NCBI GenBank assembly: GCA_015490215.1
Contig: WFYH01000187.1
Coordinates: forward strand, 1-6,112
Direction of reading: 5' to 3'
Length of the DNA stretch: 6,112 nucleotides
DNA from: Aquificaceae bacterium
GTDB taxonomy: Bacteria > Aquificota > Aquificia > Aquificales > Aquificaceae
In this document: positions 1 to 6,112 of the stretch, in pieces
How the letters are laid out: each line of letters begins with the position of its first letter
Position numbering within the stretch: position 1 is the first letter of the stretch
Position numbers and translations under genes: made by a program
Notes under the pieces: model-generated
Databases searched by the model: none
What the model was told of the DNA's origin: nothing
What the model saw: only the letters and a program-made list of their open reading frames with translations

Positions 1-2731
1 CTTCTGGGAGGCGAACCCTTATGGGGTTTAGGGTGTCAAACTTCACGTCCACGGTGATTTCTAAGGGGAACTTCTTACCCTTCTTTTCACCCGAGCTTTC
101 TCCTGCGGAAGGTATCTTCTCTATTTTCACCTCTCCGCCGAGCAGGGCGGATGCCTCCACGGAGACTTTTTTCAGATTCTTTACCCACACCCAACCCTCC
201 GCCGTTACCAGTGGGTGAACCTTCAAAGACTTACTTACATACCTGAGGTGCAGATCACGGGAAATGAAGTAAACGTAAAAGTTCCTCAGATCAAGGGATC
301 CTATGTGTATGTTTATTCCTCCTTTCTCGTTCCAAAGGGTCAAAAACAGTGCGCAGGCTCTATCGTAAAGGTGTCCGTCCACGTAAACTTTGGTAGGAAG
401 TTGCAGATACCTTGAGTGCATAGTTGCAGGCTCAGGACTTTCAAGTAGGGCAGAGAGAATACCTTTTTCATAGGACACCTCGTATCTTAAAAGCCCGCTG
501 AGCCTTCCCCCCACGGGCGTAGCGGTGAAGAAAGAGAGCTTTTCTAAGTCAACCTCACCTTCAGATTTGAAAAGGAGATCCTTTCCTCCCTTCCAAGCCA
601 GCTTAAACCCTCCGCTTGCTACACCTTCAAGGACACCTTCCAAAGAAAAACTTTTTCCCTTTAAGTCAAGCTCACTTGGGCGGAAGAGCACCGAAAGGGC
701 GGTTCTGTTCAAAACCCTGACCTGTAGGGATCCGATCTCAACCTTTAATCTCTCAAAGGTTCCCTCAGCCTTAGCTCCCTCAAAGACGGCGCTGATCGCG
801 CCCCTCCTAAAAAATATCCCATCCACCTTGAGGCTCAGATTCTTATCCTCGTAGGAAAGGTCAACCCTAAGCGGTAAATCTCCCTTAAGGGCGGTGCCGT
901 TGAAGGAAAAACTCCCTTCCTTAAGAGATCCCAAAAATTGGTAGCTTCCCTCAATGCCTGCATAGGCTACCTTGCCCGAGAGGTTCAGCCTTTTGGTGTC
1001 CAGATCCGCTTTCAGGTTTCCTCGGAAGATATCCTTAAGTTCAAGGTAACCCGTAAGGATGGTATCTTCCATCTCCAACTTCGCAAAACCCTCTTTCAGC
1101 TCTTTATCCCCCACTTTTAGGCTTTCCAACTTAGCATCCAACTCGCCCCAAAGGTTTTCCTTTTTCTCCAGCTTGAGGGTGGAGGAAATTAAAGCTCGGA
1201 TATTTTTGCCAGTTACCGAACCTTTCCCCCTAAAACCGAAAAAAACTTTACCGTCGTATGTAGATAGCTCGGCTATGCCTTCAGAGATCTTCAGGTCAAA
1301 ACCCCTGTAGGGCAGGGTAAAATCCTTGAAACTGTTCATTGAAATAAGGCTTTTTCCTAACACTCCCTTCGCTGACCCTTCAAACCCCTTTGCCCTGTAA
1401 ACTACTTCTAATTTTTTTCCCTCCAATTGGAAACTGAAGGAAAGGGGCGGTAGGTTTATGTCCCTGAAGGAAAGGGAGCTTAGTTTGCCCCTCCCTTGAG
1501 CAATCGGTTTATCTCTGTAGCTGACTTCAAAGTCTGCATCCGCCAGAGTCCACAGGCTGTTCCTCGCTATCGGATAACCTTTCACGCTCCCCCTGCCGAG
1601 AAATTCTTTTTCCTTAAACCTTCCTGAAAAGACCAAGTTCCCGTTTCCAAACACTTCCACCCTTCCGTGAAAGCTGTTTCCAAAGGACAGGGAAAGGTGC
1701 AAAAGGCTCTTACCAAGACTTTCCCCTCCGACAAAGAGGTGTTCCGCATTCAAGAGCACCTCAAGCTCTCTTCTGGAGAAGCTGTAAACCCCTTCCCCCT
1801 TTGCCCAGCCAAAAAGAGGAACCCCTACACCCAAAAGCTTTGAGTCCACAAAGAATCTTTCAGCCTTCAAAAATAGTTTCTCCCTGCCTCCCGAGAAGGA
1901 TATAAACATCCTGCGGTTTTCAAGGGAACCTCCGTAGCTCACCTCACCCCCGAAGGGTAGATTGAGGTGAACCTCTCCCCTTAAGTCTTTGAATACATCC
2001 CTTTCTTTCAGAATAAAGGCTTTCGTGTTTAAGAAAGCCTGCGCCTTTAACCCCTTTCGGGTGACGTTTGCGCTTCCTTTAAAGGTTACCCTTTCAATCC
2101 TGAAGGCTTTCCTGTCAAGGGTAGTTGTATATCCCCCAAAGGTGAAGGATCCTTTTTGCTGGGGGAGGAGAACCTCCCCCTTTAAATTCGCCTTGAATAG
2201 GTCAGAAACAACTTCCACATCCCCGATGAGGATCTTCTCCCCCTTGAGAGTGATGTCGTTAAGATAGATCTCTAAGAAAAGCTTTCCCGTTGAGATACCG
2301 AGGACACCTCTGAGGGCACCTTCGCTCAGCTCCAGCTTCTGCCCTTCAACGGAAACAAAGCCTTTGGGATTTACGAGGGTTACGAGTGCTCTGTTGATCT
2401 TAACGTTCAGGGATCCTATCCACTCGGGAACAACGAAGCCCGCCTGCCTTTTCTCAGAGGGTCTGCCCGCAGTTTTTTTCTCTGCGATCTTTACGAAGAT
2501 AAGTTCATCTGCAGACAGCGTAGCGGGAAAACCCAGATGCAGACGCCTTAAAGAGAGGAAGAGGTTGTGCCCTAGGTAAAGATAGAACTCTTTTAGGCTA
2601 AGGGTTTTCCTTTCAAGGTCTACATCAACGCCCTTTGCGTACACCCGAAGATTTAAGCGCTCTACAAAAGGCTTTACGAGGAAGAGGTATAAAAACAGGA
2701 GGAAGAGGAACAAGAAAGCCACATAGCGCAT
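1..2731 (-). CDS. TamB/AsmA-like (DUF490-type) envelope protein, C-terminus outside the window
   Basis: One uninterrupted minus-strand reading frame of 910 codons runs off the left edge; I checked the frame at several places along its length and found no stop. It starts MRYVAFLFLFLLFLYLFLVK, a single hydrophobic N-terminal segment (about residues 3-19) that would anchor it in the inner membrane. The rest is long and low in Cys, made of alternating hydrophobic/polar beta-strand stretches with Gly turns, as in the beta-groove proteins TamB, AsmA and YhdP, which span the periplasm and are thought to move phospholipid to, or help assemble, the outer membrane. The last visible part (ITVDVKFDTLNPIRVRLPE, about 892-910), after a charged linker, resembles the start of a TamB C-terminal region. 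The ATG lies 10 bases after the HTH gene's stop, with no clear Shine-Dalgarno, so translation may be coupled to that gene. The assignment rests on architecture rather than a diagnostic motif; another AsmA-clan member is possible. Existence of the gene is near certain, the family call moderate. Confidence -1.
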   Translation of the reverse strand, partial: MRYVAFLFLFLLFLYLFLVKPFVERLNLRVYAKGVDVDLERKTLSLKEFYLYLGHNLFLSLRRLHLGFPATLSADELIFVKIAEKKTAGRPSEKRQAGFVVPEWIGSLNVKINRALVTLVNPKGFVSVEGQKLELSEGALRGVLGISTGKLFLEIYLNDITLKGEKILIGDVEVVSDLFKANLKGEVLLPQQKGSFTFGGYTTTLDRKAFRIERVTFKGSANVTRKGLKAQAFLNTKAFILKERDVFKDLRGEVHLNLPFGGEVSYGGSLENRRMFISFSGGREKLFLKAERFFVDSKLLGVGVPLFGWAKGEGVYSFSRRELEVLLNAEHLFVGGESLGKSLLHLSLSFGNSFHGRVEVFGNGNLVFSGRFKEKEFLGRGSVKGYPIARNSLWTLADADFEVSYRDKPIAQGRGKLSSLSFRDINLPPLSFSFQLEGKKLEVVYRAKGFEGSAKGVLGKSLISMNSFKDFTLPYRGFDLKISEGIAELSTYDGKVFFGFRGKGSVTGKNIRALISSTLKLEKKENLWGELDAKLESLKVGDKELKEGFAKLEMEDTILTGYLELKDIFRGNLKADLDTKRLNLSGKVAYAGIEGSYQFLGSLKEGSFSFNGTALKGDLPLRVDLSYEDKNLSLKVDGIFFRRGAISAVFEGAKAEGTFERLKVEIGSLQVRVLNRTALSVLFRPSELDLKGKSFSLEGVLEGVASGGFKLAWKGGKDLLFKSEGEVDLEKLSFFTATPVGGRLSGLLRYEVSYEKGILSALLESPEPATMHSRYLQLPTKVYVDGHLYDRACALFLTLWNEKGGINIHIGSLDLRNFYVYFISRDLHLRYVSKSLKVHPLVTAEGWVWVKNLKKVSVEASALLGGEVKIEKIPSAGESSGEKKGKKFPLEITVDVKFDTLNPIRVRLPE

Positions 2732-2741
2732 AAAGTTGGGA

Positions 2742-3404
2742 TCAGTCTATGCCGTGCATCTTGAGGTTTTCCTTTATTCTGTGGAGGAGTTCCGCAGGAT
2801 TTTTAATGGGGTAGTCAAGCTCCTCTATGACCTCTTCGGCTTTCCTGCCTTTGATCATTATGCCCGAGAGCTTTTCCTTTATATCCTCGGGCGAGTGGAT
2901 GGGGAAGTCGGTCCCCTTTATCCTTTTTAGAACCATGTAAGCCCAAGGTATGTCAAGAGCCTGAGCTGCTTGGGTACAGTATTCAAGAAATATGGTAGGT
3001 TCCTCATGCCCCTCTTTTACAAGCTTGTAGGCAAGCTTGGCTATACCACCTGCTGTGTGGACCTTCAGCTCCTTTTTCTCCTCTTGGGTGAGCTGGTCAA
3101 GATTTTTGATCTTATACATTGCAAGCTCTGGGTCCGCTCTAAGGATGTTCCTAACCGTCTGTTTGGTAAGACCCACCGTTTCTGCGATCTCTTCTTCGGT
3201 TTTAAGGAATTCCTCTCTCAGAACCACCGCAAAGGAAGCCCTTGCAAGGGAAGGGAGCCAAGTCAGGGTTCTGAACTCGGCGAGCTTTTGCAGACCACCC
3301 AGCAGGTCAATCGCCTTAAGGAATACCCTTGTGACGAGAGGTTCAACGTCTACCTCCACAGGAGAAATTTGTATGACCATTTTTGCACCCTCCTTGTTAG
3401 ACAT
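2742..3404 (-). CDS. Helix-turn-helix probable regulator with C-terminal two-copy repeat
   Basis: A 220-residue soluble protein with no signal peptide or membrane segment. Residues about 69-88 (TEEEIAETVGLTKQTVRNIL) form a convincing helix-turn-helix: an IA-E helix, a G-L-T turn, and a recognition helix KQTVRNIL. It is preceded by an amphipathic region ending in TWLPSLARASFAVVLREE (46-65). From memory, this HTH block resembles the probable regulatory domain often encoded beside KaiC-like ATPases (the near-KaiC domain family); that needs a profile search, and no KaiC-like gene is in view. The C-terminus carries two related units 31 residues apart: DFPIHSPEDIKEKL (from D166) and DYPIKNPAELLHRI (from D197). 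The gene ends 10 bases before the envelope gene and likely shares its transcript. Two in-frame ATGs have good ribosome sites: 3404 (AGGAG, 7-base spacing) and 3380 (AAGGAGGG, 8-base spacing from its AGGAGG core), giving 220 or 212 residues. I give the outer one, but 3380 is a serious alternative. DNA target and effector are unknown. Confidence -1.
   Translation of the reverse strand: MSNKEGAKMVIQISPVEVDVEPLVTRVFLKAIDLLGGLQKLAEFRTLTWLPSLARASFAVVLREEFLKTEEEIAETVGLTKQTVRNILRADPELAMYKIKNLDQLTQEEKKELKVHTAGGIAKLAYKLVKEGHEEPTIFLEYCTQAAQALDIPWAYMVLKRIKGTDFPIHSPEDIKEKLSGIMIKGRKAEEVIEELDYPIKNPAELLHRIKENLKMHGID
3389..3394 (-). promoter_or_regulatory. Strong Shine-Dalgarno for an internal alternative start at 3380
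   Basis: On the minus strand AGGAGG (within AAGGAGGG) lies 8 bases before an in-frame ATG whose first base is 3380. It is closer to the 16S anti-Shine-Dalgarno complement than the site serving the outer ATG at 3404. The internal start would give a protein beginning MVIQISPVEVDVEP, dropping the non-conserved-looking leader MSNKEGAK. Confidence -1.
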
Positions 3405-3408
3405 TATA
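3403..3408 (-). promoter_or_regulatory. Possible -10 element TATAAT overlapping the outer start codon of the HTH gene
   Basis: Read on the minus strand, the sequence TATAATG contains a perfect sigma-70 type -10 hexamer whose last two bases are the first two of the ATG at 3404. If used, transcription would begin near 3396, after that ATG, leaving only the start at 3380 on the message. I see no good -35 about 17 bases upstream (the hexamer there reads AAGTAG), and a perfect hexamer in AT-rich DNA can arise by chance, so confidence is low. Confidence -1.
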
Positions 3409-3411
3409 TAT

Positions 3412-3416
3412 CTCCT
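3412..3416 (-). promoter_or_regulatory. Shine-Dalgarno for the outer start at 3404
   Basis: AGGAG on the minus strand, 7 bases before the ATG at 3404. This well-placed site is the main argument for the longer form of the HTH protein and implies a transcript that begins further upstream, inside the opposing pabB gene. Confidence -1.
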
Positions 3417-3421
3417 ACAAC

Positions 3422-4459
3422 ATGGCTACTTTGCTACTTAGCGGTGGATGGATATCTTCGGAAGGGATCTACGAAGCAAAGGTAAAAGAAGTTCACTTTT
3501 TAAAAAACATAGATGATTTGGAAATTTACGGCAGAGGCTTTCTTTTGATAGCTTACGACTACGGAACTTCCACCCTCGGTGTTCCCCTGAAGACGTCCCC
3601 TTTACCTTGTATAGTTTATGCAGAACTAGATGAGGTCGTTCCCTACTCGTTAAACGAAAGGGGGGCTGATCCGCAGCTTGAACTTTTAGGCTTTTCCCTC
3701 AGCAGGGAAGAGTTTATAGAAGGTGTGCGGAGGATTAAGGATTACATAGCCAAGGGGGATGTATATCAGATAAACCTGTCTTCAAGGATTGACTTTAGGC
3801 TAAAGGGTAGCCCACGGAGTCTGTTCCTTGAATTCTTTACAAGACAACCTGTTCCTTTTGGCTTTTTCCTTGAGACGGAGAACTTTTACGTTATCAGCGG
3901 TTCAATGGAGCTTTTCCTAAAAAAGGAGGGGAACCTGCTTCGAAGCAGTCCGATAAAGGGAACGAGCCGGGATCCACGTCTGCTGGTTGAAAGCCCCAAA
4001 GAAAGAGCGGAGAACCTGATGATCACCGATATGATGCGAAACGATATAGGCAGGGTCGCAGAAATAGGGTCCGTGAGGGTTGAAGAGCTGTTCAAGGTCT
4101 CCCCTTACAAAACGCTTTACCAGATGCACTCCACCGTTGTAGGAAGAACCAACAAGAGTCTACGTGAGATCATCAAGGCTACCTTCCCGCCCGCTTCGGT
4201 GACGGGGGCACCCAAGCGTAGGGCTGTGGAAATAATAGACGAGCTTGAACCCCACGCCCGAGGCTATTACTGCGGTGTGGGAGGGTTGGTAGAGGAAAAT
4301 GGAAACTTCACCCTCAGCGTTCTCATAAGAACCGCCTACGGCGTTGAAGATAATCTTAGTTACTTTGCAGGATGCGGTATTGTCTGGGACTCGGATCCCG
4401 TCAGAGAGTGGGAGGAGCTTCTTCTAAAGACAAAGGCGTTTTATAAGCTAAGGGGGTAA
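3422..4459 (+). CDS. pabB: Aminodeoxychorismate synthase component I (PabB)
   Basis: This 345-residue chorismate-binding-fold enzyme converts chorismate, with ammonia from the PabA glutaminase, to 4-amino-4-deoxychorismate, the precursor of p-aminobenzoate and folate; it acts in the cytoplasm. Visible family motifs in order: GDVYQINLS (112-120), PIKGT (177-181), ENLMITDMMRNDIGRV (197-212), MHSTV (235-239), ASVTGAPK (258-265), GYYCGVGG (281-288), SVLIRTA (299-305) and GCGIVWDSDP (318-326). PIKGT, with Lys179, is the PabB signature; the lysine corresponds to the nucleophile described for E. coli PabB, whereas anthranilate synthase TrpE carries PIAGT. The protein is short: E. coli PabB is about 450 residues, and here the N-terminal part before the catalytic core is trimmed to about 90. 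All core motifs are present, so it should be active. No PabC lyase domain is fused, and no pabA or pabC is nearby. The ATG has no Shine-Dalgarno upstream, so a leaderless message is possible. TrpE is the main alternative and is unlikely. Confidence -1.
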   Translation: MATLLLSGGWISSEGIYEAKVKEVHFLKNIDDLEIYGRGFLLIAYDYGTSTLGVPLKTSPLPCIVYAELDEVVPYSLNERGADPQLELLGFSLSREEFIEGVRRIKDYIAKGDVYQINLSSRIDFRLKGSPRSLFLEFFTRQPVPFGFFLETENFYVISGSMELFLKKEGNLLRSSPIKGTSRDPRLLVESPKERAENLMITDMMRNDIGRVAEIGSVRVEELFKVSPYKTLYQMHSTVVGRTNKSLREIIKATFPPASVTGAPKRRAVEIIDELEPHARGYYCGVGGLVEENGNFTLSVLIRTAYGVEDNLSYFAGCGIVWDSDPVREWEELLLKTKAFYKLRG

Positions 4460-4531
4460 ATTCACGCTAAATTACCTTGCAATTTAAATATTGAATTCAC
4501 AAATCATTCGCAATAAGGTTTCATTAGCAAT
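4459..4531 (+). repeat. Imperfect repeated blocks in the gap upstream of the copper oxidase
   Basis: The 95-base AT-rich gap between pabB and the oxidase holds an imperfect direct repeat. Copy one (4459-4483) and copy two (4494-4514) share the blocks AATTCAC, AAAT and GCAAT in the same order with slightly different spacers, about 31-35 bases apart. A third GCAATT occurs at 4527-4532. Between the copies are short palindromes ATTTAAAT (4482-4489) and GAATTC (4493-4498). This could be a regulator-binding region for the copper gene, but AT-rich DNA makes such matches cheap. I could not identify a convincing -35/-10 pair, nor a terminator hairpin after pabB. Confidence -1.
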
Positions 4532-4541
4532 TACTTCAGGT

Positions 4542-4548
4542 GGAGGAG
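4542..4548 (+). promoter_or_regulatory. Shine-Dalgarno of the copper oxidase
   Basis: GGAGGAG, with its GGAGG core 8 bases before the ATG at 4555. It fixes the start, which in turn places the Tat signal at the extreme N-terminus as expected. Confidence -1.
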
Positions 4549-4554
4549 ATAGAA

Positions 4555-6112
4555 ATGACAAGAAGAGATTTCATAAAGGGATCTCTTTTAGCGGGAGCTT
4601 TATACGGAACAGGTGGACTTATTTCTTCCTTCGGGAAACCTCAAACTGCATCAAAAGGTGTTGAAATAGGAGATTACAAAATAAAAGGAGACACAATCAT
4701 CTACGATCTCGTCGTCAGAAAAGCTCCCATAGAGTTTGACGGAAAGATAGGAAAAGGTATAGCTCTCAACGATAATCTCCCTGCACCTTTAGTGAAGCTC
4801 AAAGAGGGCATGTGGGCGGAGCTGAACATTTACAACGAGCTTGACGAAATAACCTCAATACACTGGCACGGGATACTCCTACCCTACCAGATGGACGGCG
4901 TTCCCGGAGTTACCTTTCCCGGAATTAAGCCCGGTGAGAAGTTCACAGCCAAGTTCAAAGTAAAGCAGTACGGAACCTACTGGTATCACTCTCACGCGGG
5001 ACTTCAGGAACAGCTCGGTCACTACGGACCACTTCTTATAGAACCAGAGGAACCTGAACCTTTCACCTACGACAGGGAGTATGTGATAGTTCTCTCCGAC
5101 TGGTCCTTTGAGGATCCTCACTGGATACTCTCAAGACTCAAAAAAGAAGACGGATACTTCAACTACAACAAGAGGACGATCTTTGACTTTATCAACGACA
5201 TAAAAACCAAGGGCTTTTCCCAAGCCCTGAGAGAGCGGATGATGTGGGCGCAGATGAGGATGTCCCCCAGAGACATAGCGGACGTTACAGGTGCCACCTA
5301 CATATACCTGATGAACGGGCACACTCCGGAAGAGAACTGGACCGCCATATTCAAGCCCGGGGAAAAGATAAGGCTCAGGTTCATAAACGCTTCCGCGATG
5401 ACTTACTTTGACGTAAGAATTCCGGGACTCAAGATGACGGTAGTTCAGGCGGACGGGCAGAACGTCCAGCCCGTTGAGGTAGACGAGTTCAGGATAGCGG
5501 TGGCGGAAAGATATGACGTTATAGTCCAGCCTAATGAATACAGAGCCTACACCATTTTTGCGGAAACCATGGACAGGAGCGGATACGCAAGGGGAACCCT
5601 CGCTCCGGAGCCGGGGATGGAAGGTCCTATTCCCCCGAGAAGAAAACCCCCCGAAAGAGGCATGGAGGCCCACGGCGGAGCCCACATGAAGCACATGATG
5701 GGACACGGTCAGATGAAGCACGGTATGGGGCACATGCACCATGGTATGCACGGGATGCATGGTATGAAGAAAGATCCCTGCGGAGTGTGTGAGCCAAAGC
5801 TAAAGAACTACGACTTTGGTCCCACCGCAGCTATGCTTAACCCCGAGCCCCTATGCAGGATGGACGACCCCGGAGTGGGACTGAAAAACGCCAAACACAA
5901 AGTCCTGACCTACGCGGATCTCAAAAGCTACGTCCCCTGGGAGGAGCTCTACAAGAGGAAGGAGCCCGACAGGGTAATAGAGATCCACTTTACCGGGAAC
6001 ATGGAGAGGTTCGTATGGAGGATGTGGACCTACGACGGCAAGAGGTGGACTTCGGACATCAACGACTTTATCAAGTGGAGATACGGTGAGCTTGTGAGGA
6101 TGATCTGGGTAA
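4555..6112 (+). CDS. copA: Tat-exported CopA/PcoA-type multicopper oxidase, C-terminus outside the window
   Basis: 519 residues are visible. The product should be a periplasmic multicopper oxidase of the copper-resistance CopA/PcoA family (not the CopA P-type ATPase), which binds copper and oxidises Cu(I) to the less toxic Cu(II). The N-terminus MTRRDFIKGSLLAGALYG is a twin-arginine signal (R3-R4), so it is exported folded. The first cupredoxin domain has two copper-ligand motifs: SIHWHG (H103, H105) and YWYHSHAG (H145, H147), followed by YGPLLIEP. Family-typical stretches follow: RMMWAQMRMSPRDIADVTGATY (starting R228, two blocks of the family signature) and LMNGH (252-256). A Pro-rich linker leads to a Met/His-rich insert (370-404: 10 Met, 10 His), then CGVC (409-412), DDPGVGL (437-443) and LTYADL. 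The third domain, with the HPxHLHG and HCH...M motifs that complete the trinuclear and type 1 sites, lies past the right edge, so activity cannot be confirmed. It follows pabB on the same strand but has its own ribosome site and a 95-base gap, suggesting separate, perhaps copper-responsive, control. Confidence -1.
   Translation, partial: MTRRDFIKGSLLAGALYGTGGLISSFGKPQTASKGVEIGDYKIKGDTIIYDLVVRKAPIEFDGKIGKGIALNDNLPAPLVKLKEGMWAELNIYNELDEITSIHWHGILLPYQMDGVPGVTFPGIKPGEKFTAKFKVKQYGTYWYHSHAGLQEQLGHYGPLLIEPEEPEPFTYDREYVIVLSDWSFEDPHWILSRLKKEDGYFNYNKRTIFDFINDIKTKGFSQALRERMMWAQMRMSPRDIADVTGATYIYLMNGHTPEENWTAIFKPGEKIRLRFINASAMTYFDVRIPGLKMTVVQADGQNVQPVEVDEFRIAVAERYDVIVQPNEYRAYTIFAETMDRSGYARGTLAPEPGMEGPIPPRRKPPERGMEAHGGAHMKHMMGHGQMKHGMGHMHHGMHGMHGMKKDPCGVCEPKLKNYDFGPTAAMLNPEPLCRMDDPGVGLKNAKHKVLTYADLKSYVPWEELYKRKEPDRVIEIHFTGNMERFVWRMWTYDGKRWTSDINDFIKWRYGELVRMIWV
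5662..5766 (+). other. Met/His-rich copper-binding segment within the oxidase
   Basis: These 35 codons (residues 370-404) encode 10 Met, 10 His and 9 Gly, largely as H-G-M and H-M units, the last part being a near-tandem HGM run (GMHGMHGM). The DNA is correspondingly repetitive. Such segments are known in CopA/PcoA/CueO-type oxidases, where Met and His bind Cu(I) and feed or buffer the active site; here the role is inferred from composition. Confidence -1.

Noticed and set aside
21..2579. Several plus-strand open frames of 60-109 codons
   Set aside because: All lie opposite the long envelope gene, whose frame is continuous for 910 codons. Their Ser/Pro/Phe-rich translations are typical antisense artefacts.
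2970..3485. Plus-strand open frame of 171 codons covering the HTH gene and the start of pabB
   Set aside because: It lies opposite a gene with a clear HTH motif and overlaps pabB out of frame; the translation is low-complexity and has no domain or ribosome site.
4460..4554. Rho-independent terminator for pabB or a riboswitch ahead of the copper gene
   Set aside because: There is no stable GC-rich stem followed by a T run, and the gap is short and AT-rich with only tiny palindromes.
4555..4760. Lower GC at the start of the copper oxidase as a sign of recent transfer
   Set aside because: The first part (about 42% GC over 4561-4620) encodes the signal peptide and nearby residues, and the later rise is driven by the Met/His/Gly/Pro-rich segment. 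Codon habits look the same as in neighbouring genes.
5131..5760. Long antisense open frame (209 codons, His/Val-rich) opposite the copper oxidase
   Set aside because: It is a shadow of the oxidase frame: its His-rich start mirrors the ATG/CAT-rich Met/His segment, it has no recognisable domain, and the plus-strand gene is unambiguous there.

Overview
The window looks like ordinary chromosome from a thermophilic, Gram-negative-type bacterium, most plausibly of the Aquificales (Aquifex/Hydrogenobacter/Thermocrinis-like). This is inferred from style: charged, compact proteins, heavy use of AGA/AGG for Arg and ATA for Ile, tight gene packing, and genes for a TamB/AsmA-like envelope protein and a Tat-exported periplasmic copper oxidase, which imply a double-membrane cell. 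No marker gene fixes the taxon.

Layout: four protein genes fill nearly everything. On the minus strand, positions 3404 down to 2742 encode a small helix-turn-helix protein, followed after 10 bases by a very long envelope gene (2731 down to beyond position 1). This one resembles TamB/AsmA-type lipid-transport or assembly proteins, and its C-terminus lies outside the window. The two probably form one operon. Diverging from them, with only 17 bases between the outer start codons, is a compact pabB (3422-4459), component I of aminodeoxychorismate synthase, for folate synthesis. After a 95-base AT-rich gap with imperfect repeats comes a Tat-exported CopA/PcoA-type multicopper oxidase (4555 to beyond the right edge), with a Met/His-rich copper-binding insert. 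Its last copper-ligand motifs lie outside the window.

The genes do not form one obvious pathway: an envelope pair, a folate enzyme and a copper-detoxification enzyme are adjacent. The points most worth a second look are (i) the crowded divergent start region, where a perfect TATAAT overlaps one start codon and a second start with a strong Shine-Dalgarno lies just downstream, (ii) the HTH protein's 31-residue C-terminal internal repeat and its pairing with an envelope gene, (iii) the 10-Met/10-His stretch plus CxxC in the copper oxidase, and (iv) the repeated blocks upstream of that oxidase. I found no convincing new defence, mobile or RNA-based system. There is no CRISPR array, tRNA, rRNA or insertion sequence that I can see.
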